A stretch of DNA of 7,914 bases from Bacteroidota bacterium. Lineage in GTDB: Bacteria; Bacteroidota; Bacteroidia; Bacteroidales; VadinHA17. The number at the start of each line of letters is the position of its first letter. Positions within the stretch are counted from its first letter, which is position 1. Under the pieces are notes generated by a model. It did not search any database, was not told where the DNA came from, and worked only from the letters and a program-made list of their open reading frames with translations. This document shows, in pieces, positions 1-6,307 of the stretch. Location: positions 1 through 7,914 of the forward strand of contig JAUWPX010000054.1 of assembly GCA_030611395.1 (NCBI GenBank), written 5' to 3'. The position numbers were made by a program, and so were the translations under genes.

Positions 1-669
1 TTTTTTCCCTTCAATAACTATAACAATTTCGCCTTTGATTGTTTTGTTGGTGTAATAATCAAATATTTCTGAAAGGGTTCCGCGAACAGTTTCTTCGTGA
101 ATTTTAGTTAGCTCTCTTGAAACAGAAGCATTTCTTTCAGATCCGAAGCTTTCAATAAATTGCTTAAGTGTTTTTATCAGACGAAAAGGTGATTCGTATA
201 GAATAATGGTTCTTTCTTCATCAGCAAGTGTTTTAATTTTCTTACTGCGTCCCTTCTTTTGTGGAAGAAAACCTTCGAAACAGAATCTGTCTGACGGCAA
301 ACCTGAATTAACCAGGGCGGGGATAAATGCAGATGGGCCAGGCAGGGTCTCAACGGAAATACTTTCGCTTATACATTCTCTGACAAGGAGGAAGCCGGGA
401 TCAGAAATTGAAGGTGTTCCTGCATCCGTAACAAGGGCAAAAGTTTCACCATTTTTTATCCTTTTTGAAATTTGCTTAACAGTTTTGTGTTCATTGAATT
501 TATGATGCGCCTCAAGCTTCTTGTGAATGTTATAATGCTTAAGCAGAATAACTGTTTTCCTTGTATCTTCAGCAAGTATAATATCTGCCTTTTTAAGTAC
601 TTCGATAGCCCGGAGAGTAATATCTTCAAGATTGCCGATAGGAGTAGGGACAAGATATAATTTATTCAT
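1..669 (-). CDS. rsmI: 16S rRNA (cytidine-1402-2'-O)-methyltransferase RsmI, 3' end cut by window
   Basis: Reading leftward from the ATG at 669, 223 codons stay open to the window edge, so the C-terminus is missing. From memory of Bacteroidota homologues only a few residues to a short tail are lost. The protein shows the tetrapyrrole-methylase-fold signatures of RsmI in order: VPTPIGNLEDI (7-17), AEDTR (33-37), TDAGTPSISDPG (81-92), LPGPSA (109-114), EGFLP (132-136), YESPFR (158-163) and GEIVIVIEG (213-221). RsmI is a cytoplasmic SAM-dependent enzyme that 2'-O-methylates C1402 in the decoding centre of 16S rRNA, in the 30S P site. The start overlaps the end of the upstream gene by 8 bases, indicating one transcript and probable translational coupling. 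The identification is very secure; only the stop position is unknown. Confidence 0.96.
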   Translation of the reverse strand, partial: MNKLYLVPTPIGNLEDITLRAIEVLKKADIILAEDTRKTVILLKHYNIHKKLEAHHKFNEHKTVKQISKRIKNGETFALVTDAGTPSISDPGFLLVRECISESISVETLPGPSAFIPALVNSGLPSDRFCFEGFLPQKKGRSKKIKTLADEERTIILYESPFRLIKTLKQFIESFGSERNASVSRELTKIHEETVRGTLSEIFDYYTNKTIKGEIVIVIEGKK

Positions 670-1381
670 TTTCCCTGATAATAAGTTTTCTACGGGTAAG
701 ATCAAGGAGTTTTTGCACCTGGGAGTCGTCCATATCCCAGTTGAACTTATCACTCAGATAACTGTATGCTTCATTAAAATTGGAAGCGTGGTTTAAAATA
801 GTTATTGTTTCAGTGAATTTGTCAGGATCATTGTTGAAAAGTTCCCGGATAAATGAAAACTTTTCATTTAGTCCCATGGCAGCCCCAATATCCGAAATGG
901 GTTGCGATTTAAGCCTGGATGACAAGTCCTTTGAAGATACTTGCTGTCTGAGGGATTCGTTTCTGAAGCTTTGTCCATTTTGCAAACGATCAGCAACAAT
1001 TTCAGTTTTGTCATTTTTTTGTTCACCAAATTTAATCTGCAACTCTTCCTCAGGCTTTTTGCCGGCTTCTTTTGGTATTACCGGTCTTGTTTCAGAAATA
1101 TCTTTATTAGTACCCGAAGCGTTTTCTTCCAGTTCAAAAGCATTTATGTTTTCGGGTTTATCTTCCGGTGGTGTAGTTTTTTCCACTGGTCTTTTTTCAT
1201 GTAAGCTCTGAAGTGAATCGTATAGTTTCCTTACTTTTTCCATGGTCAGATCAATCTCCACACGAGGAAGAGATGAACGATTCTCGAATTTTTTTATTGA
1301 TTTTTCGATATCTTGTATATCTTTATTAATCGTTTCAATAACCAATTCAAAATTCATAATCTCATTGTTAATTGATTCCAC
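662..1381 (-). CDS. Conserved hypothetical protein with N-terminal coiled coil and C-terminal helical domain
   Basis: I do not recognise a function. The 239-aa product has three visible parts. Residues 1-60 are a charged helical stretch, likely coiled coil. Residues about 62-150 are rich in Lys, Glu, Pro, Ser and Asn and look disordered. Residues about 160-239 are a compact, probably helical domain containing DIGAAMGLNEKFSFIRELF, an LNHASNFNEAYSYL segment and a basic end (DLTRRKLI). I recall similar C-terminal domains in uncharacterised Bacteroidales proteins, but this is memory, not a search. There is no signal peptide or membrane segment, so it is probably cytoplasmic. The longest frame starts at GTG 1381, directly after an in-frame TGA; ATG at 1357 (MNFELVIETI) is an equally plausible start. 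It leads the transcript carrying rsmI, which overlaps its last 8 bases, and lies divergent from tdk. Confidence 0.8.
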   Translation of the reverse strand: MESINNEIMNFELVIETINKDIQDIEKSIKKFENRSSLPRVEIDLTMEKVRKLYDSLQSLHEKRPVEKTTPPEDKPENINAFELEENASGTNKDISETRPVIPKEAGKKPEEELQIKFGEQKNDKTEIVADRLQNGQSFRNESLRQQVSSKDLSSRLKSQPISDIGAAMGLNEKFSFIRELFNNDPDKFTETITILNHASNFNEAYSYLSDKFNWDMDDSQVQKLLDLTRRKLIIRENE

Positions 1382-1401
1382 TCACATTTTACTTACTTTT
1401 G
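1372..1401 (+). promoter_or_regulatory. Bacteroidota-type promoter for tdk
   Basis: The -7 element TACTTTTG (1394-1401) matches the Bacteroidota consensus TAnnTTTG exactly. A TTG at 1372-1374 lies 19 bases upstream, the spacing expected for the -33 element. A transcript would begin near 1407 and give tdk a leader of roughly 28 bases. The match is seen in the sequence; promoter activity and the start site are inferred. Confidence 0.65.
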
Positions 1402-1409
1402 CAAAAGTA
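1402..1409 (-). promoter_or_regulatory. Leftward -7 promoter element for the hypothetical gene and rsmI
   Basis: On the minus strand these bases read TACTTTTG, an exact TAnnTTTG match abutting the plus-strand element head to head, because 1393-1410 is a perfect 18-bp palindrome. Transcription would start near 1395, only about 14 bases before the GTG at 1381 or about 38 before the ATG at 1357. I see no good TTG -33 element at the expected distance, so this side is less certain than the tdk side. Confidence 0.5.
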
Positions 1410-1434
1410 ATGATTATTATCCAGAAACTGTTAC

Positions 1435-2025
1435 ATGATGTTTCTTGAAAACTCTATAAATAACACCGGACGATCAGGTTGGATTGAGGTTATTACCGGA
1501 AGTATGTTTTCAGGTAAAACTGAAGAACTCATCAGGAGGTTAAAACGAGCCAATTTTGCTAATCTTAAAGTAGAGATTTTCAAACCTGTCATTGATACCA
1601 GGTATTCTGAGAGTAAGGTGGTTTCTCATGATTCAAATGCAATCGTTTCAACCCAGGTAGAGTCTGCTTCAAATATATCATTGATGGCTAATAATGTTGA
1701 CGTAGTTGGAATTGATGAAGCACAGTTTTTTGATAATGGATTGATAGAGGTTTGTAATAGGTTGGCAGATAGCGGTATAAGAGTAATTGTTGCTGGGCTT
1801 GACATGGATTTTAAAGGAAATCCTTTTGGTCCGGTCCCTGCTTTGATCTCAATTGCTGAATATGTGACAAAAGTTCATGCTATTTGTATGAGATGCGGCA
1901 ATCTTGCACATTATTCATATCGAAAATCCGATACTGATAAAATTGTTCTGCTTGGTGAAAAAGATATTTATGAAGCACTTTGCAGGAATTGTTACAATCA
2001 TGCTATGAAAAAGAATAAAAAATAA
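1435..2025 (+). CDS. tdk: Thymidine kinase, type II (TK1-like)
   Basis: This 196-aa cytoplasmic enzyme phosphorylates thymidine (and deoxyuridine) with ATP in pyrimidine salvage. The Walker A loop is GSMFSGKT (22-29). The Walker B-like DEAQFF (94-99) carries the presumed catalytic base Glu95. A structural zinc site is formed by two CxxC pairs, C151/C154 (CMRC) and C183/C186 (CRNC). The GNPFGPVPAL stretch (128-137) is also typical of the family. Length is normal for bacterial TK1-type enzymes and the gene looks intact. Two adjacent ATGs (1435 and 1438) compete as start; either leaves the fold complete, and no strong ribosome binding site decides between them. It is divergent from the hypothetical–rsmI unit, and murF-alr follows 40 bases downstream without a visible terminator, so co-transcription is possible. 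Confidence 0.97.
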   Translation: MMFLENSINNTGRSGWIEVITGSMFSGKTEELIRRLKRANFANLKVEIFKPVIDTRYSESKVVSHDSNAIVSTQVESASNISLMANNVDVVGIDEAQFFDNGLIEVCNRLADSGIRVIVAGLDMDFKGNPFGPVPALISIAEYVTKVHAICMRCGNLAHYSYRKSDTDKIVLLGEKDIYEALCRNCYNHAMKKNKK

Positions 2026-2065
2026 AAACTGAACATTAATAATCTGTTTATGACTGGAAGCTGAT

Positions 2066-4531
2066 ATGCCAAAAATTTCATTAAAAAAAATAGCAGGAAT
2101 TATTAAGGGGAGGGTTTATGGTAGCGGAGATACAATAATCAGTGATTTGTTGTATGATAGCCGTAGAATTGTATCTCCTTCGGGATCTCTTTTCTTTGCT
2201 TTGGTTGGAGAGAGACATAACGGTCATGATTATATTCCCGGGCTTTACCGTAGCGGTGTAAAAAGTTTTATCGTTAGTCAGCTTCCCGCTGAAATAAAAA
2301 AATTTGATGATACCTGTTTTGTTTTGGTGAACAACACATTAGATGCTTTACAGAAATTAGCAAAGTATAATCGTACTCAGTTCAAAGGGGAATTAATATC
2401 CATTACAGGGAGTAACGGGAAGACAATAACTAAGGAATGGGCATTTCAGATTTTAGCAGGAAAGTACCGTATTGTAAGAAGTCCGCGTAGTTATAATTCA
2501 CAAATTGGTGTGCCTTTATCAGTCTGGTTACTGGATGAGAATTTTGATATTGGAATTATTGAAGCCGGTATTTCAAAACCGGGGGAAATGGAAAAACTTG
2601 AAGCGATTATTAAACCGGATATTGGTATTTTTACAAATATTGGAGAAGCTCATCAACAAAATTTTTCAAGTCTTGCACAAAAGGTTAATGAAAAACTGTT
2701 GTTATTTAGAGATGCAAGGGTTATAATTTATTGTAGTGATTATAAGCTTATTGATGACCGAATTAAATCAAATGATTTTGGAAATGAGAAAAAAACTTTT
2801 ACATGGTCTTTTAAAAAACATGCTGATCTAAGAATAATTGATATAACAACAGGGAAAACGAAAACAGATATTAAAGCTGAATTTAAAGGTGAGTGTAAAG
2901 AGATATCTATTCCATTTATTGATAAAGCTTCAATTGAAAATGCTTTACATGTATGGTGTCTGTCCATTTATCTCGATCAGGCAGAGGCTTCCATAAAAAA
3001 AGCGATGATATCTTTAGATCCTGTTGCAATGAGGTTGGAGCAGAAAAAAGGTATAAACGACTGCACCCTGATAAATGATGCCTATAACTCTGATATGGGT
3101 TCATTAAGTATTGCGCTTGATTTTCTTAACTTGCAGAACCAGAACAGAAAAAAAACCCTCATCCTGTCTGATATTTTTCAATCAGGAAGAGTTGAAGAGG
3201 AATTATACCGGGAAGTATCGAATCTTATTAAAGCAAAAGGTATAAACAGGTTAATAGGGATTGGAGAAGCGATTAGTAAATACCAGGAACTTATTTCGGG
3301 CGAAAAACAATTTTTCAGATCTACTTCTGAATTCATTGATGAATTTAAACCGGGAAATTTTAATGATGAAGCGATTCTGCTTAAAGGAGCACGTGATTTC
3401 AGGTTTGAAGATATTTCAGGATTATTGGAGAAACAGTCACATCAAACTGTGCTCGAAATTGATCTGGATGCTATGGTGTTTAACCTGAATTATTTCAGGT
3501 CGAAACTAAAACCGGATACCAGGATTATGGTGATGGTAAAGGCGTTTTCATATGGGAGTGGCACCTATGAAATTGCCAATATGCTTCAATATCAGGATAT
3601 TGATTATTTGGCAGTTGCCTATTCAGATGAAGGTGTAGAATTGCGTAAAGCCGGAATTACTTTGCCAATTATGGTGATGAATCCACAGGCAGATAATTTT
3701 GAAAGTATGCTAAGGTACAATCTTGAGCCTGAGATTTACAGTTTTAATATCCTCGATGAATTCCTGATAAAAATTAAAAGAAGCGGATTCATCTCTTTCC
3801 CTTTTCATATTAAACTTGATACAGGGATGCACAGATTAGGATTTTTGCCCGGGGAGGTTGATGTTTTGATAGAGAAATTGCTGACCAATCCGGAGCTATA
3901 TGTTAAATCGGTTTTTACTCATCTTGCTGCCAGTGAAGAACCTGAACATGATGAATTTACAGATAACCAGGTATGTTTGTTCGAAGAGCTGTCAGGGAGA
4001 ATCATTAATAATTTTGATTACCCGGTAATAAGGCATGTTTTAAATTCAGCCGGCATAGAGAGACACCCGCGGTATATGTTTGATATGGTAAGATTGGGTA
4101 TAGGACTATATGGTATTAGTTCACTTAATTCCGGTAAACTTATGAATACGGGAACATTCAAAACAACTGTTTCCCAGGTAAAACAGATACCTGCAAAAAA
4201 CTCGGTTGGGTATGGACGAAAAGGGATTAAAGCATACGAAAGAGAGATAGCTATCCTGCCGGTTGGTTATGCGGATGGTTTTAACCGCAAGCTTGGCAAT
4301 GGAATAGGTCAATGCTTCACTAAAGGTAAAATGGTTCCGGTTGTAGGAAATATCTGTATGGATATGTGTATGATTGATGTTACTGGAATTGATTCTAAGG
4401 TGGGTGATGAAGTTGAAATTTTCGGAAAACATAATCCGGTTACAACTCTTGCAGAAAAGATAGACACAATACCATATGAAATACTTACAGCAATCTCAGA
4501 AAGGGTAAAAAGAATTTATTTTCATGAATAG
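2066..4531 (+). CDS. murF-alr: Bifunctional MurF ligase / alanine racemase
   Basis: One 821-aa polypeptide joins two consecutive cell-wall enzymes. Residues 1 to about 455 are a MurF-type ligase (UDP-MurNAc-tripeptide plus D-Ala-D-Ala, ATP-dependent): DSR near 31-33, the ATP loop GSNGKT (115-120, Lys119), NIGEAH (191-196), and Lys210 in VNEKLLLF, a candidate for the carbamylated lysine of Mur ligases. Residues about 460-821 are a PLP-dependent alanine racemase: Lys492 in MVKAFSYGSG is the expected PLP Schiff-base lysine, Tyr716 in SVGYG the expected second catalytic base, followed by PVGYADG (732-738). The Alr signature differs from the enterobacterial KADAYGHG form, as I recall for Bacteroidota fusions. 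The arrangement is known in this phylum and couples D-alanine supply to its use. The ATG at 2066 gives a complete MurF N-terminus. It is cytoplasmic and essential by analogy. The AT-rich methyltransferase region begins directly after its stop. Confidence 0.97.
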   Translation: MPKISLKKIAGIIKGRVYGSGDTIISDLLYDSRRIVSPSGSLFFALVGERHNGHDYIPGLYRSGVKSFIVSQLPAEIKKFDDTCFVLVNNTLDALQKLAKYNRTQFKGELISITGSNGKTITKEWAFQILAGKYRIVRSPRSYNSQIGVPLSVWLLDENFDIGIIEAGISKPGEMEKLEAIIKPDIGIFTNIGEAHQQNFSSLAQKVNEKLLLFRDARVIIYCSDYKLIDDRIKSNDFGNEKKTFTWSFKKHADLRIIDITTGKTKTDIKAEFKGECKEISIPFIDKASIENALHVWCLSIYLDQAEASIKKAMISLDPVAMRLEQKKGINDCTLINDAYNSDMGSLSIALDFLNLQNQNRKKTLILSDIFQSGRVEEELYREVSNLIKAKGINRLIGIGEAISKYQELISGEKQFFRSTSEFIDEFKPGNFNDEAILLKGARDFRFEDISGLLEKQSHQTVLEIDLDAMVFNLNYFRSKLKPDTRIMVMVKAFSYGSGTYEIANMLQYQDIDYLAVAYSDEGVELRKAGITLPIMVMNPQADNFESMLRYNLEPEIYSFNILDEFLIKIKRSGFISFPFHIKLDTGMHRLGFLPGEVDVLIEKLLTNPELYVKSVFTHLAASEEPEHDEFTDNQVCLFEELSGRIINNFDYPVIRHVLNSAGIERHPRYMFDMVRLGIGLYGISSLNSGKLMNTGTFKTTVSQVKQIPAKNSVGYGRKGIKAYEREIAILPVGYADGFNRKLGNGIGQCFTKGKMVPVVGNICMDMCMIDVTGIDSKVGDEVEIFGKHNPVTTLAEKIDTIPYEILTAISERVKRIYFHE

Positions 4532-4579
4532 AGAGTTTATATTTTATACAGAAATTAGCGATATTTTAAATGAAATAAA

Positions 4580-5205
4580 ATGGAAGAAATTATACCAATT
4601 ACAATGCCCGGGACCCATAAATTTTTTTTAGAGTTTTTTTTAAAAAATCAGAACCTACAAATCTGAAAGTTTTAGATATGGGGGCTGGTCAAGGAGCATT
4701 TACTAAGAAGTTATTTGAAATGGACTATGATGTGCATGCTTGCGATTTATTTCCCGAATTATTCAAATTTGATAAAGTTGAATGCAAAAAGGTGGACATA
4801 ACGGATATATTTCCATATCCGGATAATACTTTTGATTTAGTAATAGCAATTGAGGTAAGCGAACATATATTAGACCATGAAACATTTTTTAGTGAAATAA
4901 GCAGAATACTTAAACCAAAAGGAAAACTTTACATTTCTACACCCAATATCGTATCTATGAAGTCGAGAATGAAATTTCTATTTAGCGGATTCCTTTACAG
5001 TTTCAATCGATTGGAATTAGAGAATTATGATGGTTTACAGCGTGTTGCATCACTTACCTTAGATCAATACAATTATCTTGCTGTCAAAAATAAATTTAAA
5101 CCAGCAGAATTTGAGATAGATCGAAAACAAAGCACATCACAATGGTTGAATTTTTTTCTATTTCCAGCAGTGTATATTTATCAAAAAATAAAAAAAATAG
5201 ATTAA
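4580..5205 (+). CDS. SAM-dependent methyltransferase (Methyltransf_11-like), N-terminus in a shifted frame
   Basis: The uninterrupted frame with a start codon runs from ATG 4678 (175 aa), but that start falls inside the SAM-binding motif: the open frame upstream already encodes NLKVLD before MGAGQGAF. That frame has no usable start back to its TAA at 4618. The missing N-terminus is in another frame from ATG 4580 (MEEIIPITMPGTHKFFLEFF), the PGxHxF-type lead-in usual in this family. One extra base in the T/A runs at 4622-4647 would join them into about 208 aa. Later features are acidic motif II (CDLF), PDNTFDLVIAIEVSEHI, ISRILKPKGKLYISTPN and a hydrophobic, aromatic C-terminal stretch (WLNFFLFPAVYIY). 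It is a relative of the methyltransferase at 5485. The acceptor is unknown; the glycosyltransferase downstream suggests a sugar or lipid-linked glycan. It may be a sequencing artefact, a pseudogene or a switched gene. Confidence 0.8.
4622..4647 (+). repeat. Homopolymer cluster at the frameshift seam (T8, T8, A6)
   Basis: Two runs of eight T (4622-4629 and 4634-4641), separated only by AGAG, are followed by six A (4642-4647). Adding one base here, for example a seventh A, fuses the frame from 4580 with the methyltransferase frame. Such runs are prone both to replication slippage and to base-calling errors. Confidence 0.75.
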
Positions 5206-5484
5206 ATACATAATCATAGAAAACTTCTTTTGGGGAGACTTTTATTTTTAACATTTAAAAACAACAAAGCTATTACAAAATAATAAACGCCATTATAACT
5301 GGTGTTTATTCAGAAGGTTAGCAGTAATCTATTTTATTTCAACAGGGAAATTGATTTCCCAAGCAAACGTTTTAGAAATGAAAAAATGAATAAATTGAGA
5401 GAAAAATGAAGTTTTGTAAATCATTAATAAACATCCAGTAAAAAACATTAGTTAGAATTAATAGTATCAATAAAAACATGTTTT
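5206..5484. other. AT-rich intergenic region between the two methyltransferase genes
   Basis: These 279 bases hold no credible gene: every ATG-led frame I followed stops within about a dozen codons. They contain the hairpin at 5282-5310 and a smaller inverted repeat, GGGAAA/TTTCCC with a 4-base loop (5345-5360). Near-matches to TAnnTTTG occur at 5225-5232 and 5409-5416, each with one mismatch and without a well-placed TTG, so I do not call a promoter. Confidence 0.6.
5282..5310 (+). terminator. Hairpin, probable terminator of the first methyltransferase gene
   Basis: AATAAACGCCA pairs over 11 positions with TGGTGTTTATT (one G-U pair) around a 7-base loop, 77 bases after the methyltransferase stop. 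The stem ends in T-rich sequence but no long U tract follows, so termination strength is uncertain. On the other strand the hairpin is followed by a T-rich stretch, but no leftward gene ends here. Confidence 0.5.
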
Positions 5485-6234
5485 ATGCGAAGAAGCTATA
5501 AAGGAATCAGTATTAATACATCCAAAAATACCCATGAAAAGGTATTCAGTCTTATAAATAAAGACTTAAACTTCATTATTGTAGATATTCCATGTGGTAG
5601 TGGAGCTTTTGTACAAAGATTAAAAGACCATTTATATAAAAATATAAAAGCCATCGATATTGAAAATATTTTGGAAATTGATCACGAGGATATTATAATT
5701 TGCGATATGGCTAGAAATTTACCAATTCCTGATAATTCTTGTGATGTAGTGGTTTGTATTGATGGAATTGAACATATAAATCGACAATTTGATTTTGTAA
5801 AAGAAGTGCATCGCATACTGAAAAACAACGGAGAATTCATCATATCAACACCAAATATTAGTTCAATAAGATCAAGGTGGAAATGGCTCACAACAGGGCA
5901 CCATCATAAATGTAGTTCACCTTTGGATGAAAATAATCCATCACCAATTCATCATATCGGATTGATTTCCTTTCCCGAGATAAGATATCTACTTCATACA
6001 AATGGATTCAAATTGAATAAAATTACAACTAATCGGATGAAACCTATTAGCTGGATTTACTTATTTCTTGTTCCATTATTTTATTTATCGACTCTTTGGA
6101 TCTACCGAAACTCAGGTGAAAAACAGAAAACACAGCAAATAAATAAAGAAGTTTTTAAAACTATGTTCACTAAGGATATTCTATATGGAGAAACTCTTAT
6201 TGTTAAAGCAATAAAAACTACTCCCAATGTATAA
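5485..6234 (+). CDS. Class I SAM-dependent methyltransferase, second copy, with hydrophobic C-terminal segment
   Basis: This intact 249-aa protein has the Rossmann-type methyltransferase order: motif I DIPCGSG (34-40), acidic Asp58 in AIDIEN, PIPDNSCDVVVCIDGIEHI (80-98), the helix and strand around RILKNNGEFIISTPN (110-124), and HHIGLISFPEIRYLL (156-170), a layout usual in Methyltransf_11/23 proteins. Residues about 189-206 (WIYLFLVPLFYLSTLWIY) are strongly hydrophobic and aromatic, suggesting membrane contact. It shares the PDN, EH, ISTPNI and basic S(R/K)SR stretches with the gene at 4580, so they are paralogues or close relatives. The DNA is AT-rich (15 G+C in the 60 bases at 5521-5580). 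No clear ribosome binding site precedes ATG 5485; the ATG at 5478 is out of frame and stops after seven codons. The substrate is unknown; context favours a lipid-linked or LPS glycan. Confidence 0.85.
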   Translation: MRRSYKGISINTSKNTHEKVFSLINKDLNFIIVDIPCGSGAFVQRLKDHLYKNIKAIDIENILEIDHEDIIICDMARNLPIPDNSCDVVVCIDGIEHINRQFDFVKEVHRILKNNGEFIISTPNISSIRSRWKWLTTGHHHKCSSPLDENNPSPIHHIGLISFPEIRYLLHTNGFKLNKITTNRMKPISWIYLFLVPLFYLSTLWIYRNSGEKQKTQQINKEVFKTMFTKDILYGETLIVKAIKTTPNV

Positions 6235-6258
6235 AAGCCATTAAAACGGCTTTTATAC
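6229..6258 (+). terminator. Perfect hairpin overlapping the methyltransferase stop codon
   Basis: GTATAAAAGCC (6229-6239) and GGCTTTTATAC (6248-6258) form a perfect 11-bp stem with an 8-base loop. The stop codon TAA (6232-6234) lies inside the left arm. The right arm supplies a TTTTAT stretch but no extended U tract follows. It probably ends or trims the methyltransferase transcript ahead of the glycosyltransferase gene. Confidence 0.6.
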
Positions 6259-6307
6259 GAGAATGATAAAAGACATAAGCAAGAAAGCTAATCAGGATAG
6301 ATTAAAC

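Noticed and set aside
206..505. 99-aa plus-strand open frame
   Set aside because: It lies antisense to rsmI, whose family motifs are unmistakable on the minus strand; its own translation shows no recognisable domain.
780..1211. 143-aa plus-strand open frame rich in Ser and Phe
   Set aside because: It is antisense to the hypothetical gene. Its composition is what reverse-reading Glu/Lys-rich codons produces, and no promoter or start signal supports it.
2026..2065. Possible terminator or promoter between tdk and murF-alr
   Set aside because: I found no stem of useful length and no TAnnTTTG element in these 40 bases, so nothing is called.
4121..4432. 103-aa minus-strand open frame
   Set aside because: It is the antisense shadow of the alanine racemase domain, with no domain of its own.
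4524..4634. A 36-codon frame starting MNREFIFYTE that overlaps the murF-alr stop and could be read as the start of the methyltransferase gene
   Set aside because: It ends at a TAG before the SAM motif and its residues do not resemble a methyltransferase lead-in, whereas the frame from 4580 does (PGTHKFFLEFF).
5345..5360. GGGAAA/TTTCCC inverted repeat as a terminator or operator
   Set aside because: The stem is only six pairs (seven with a two-base loop), has no following T tract, and lies away from gene ends; too weak to call alone.
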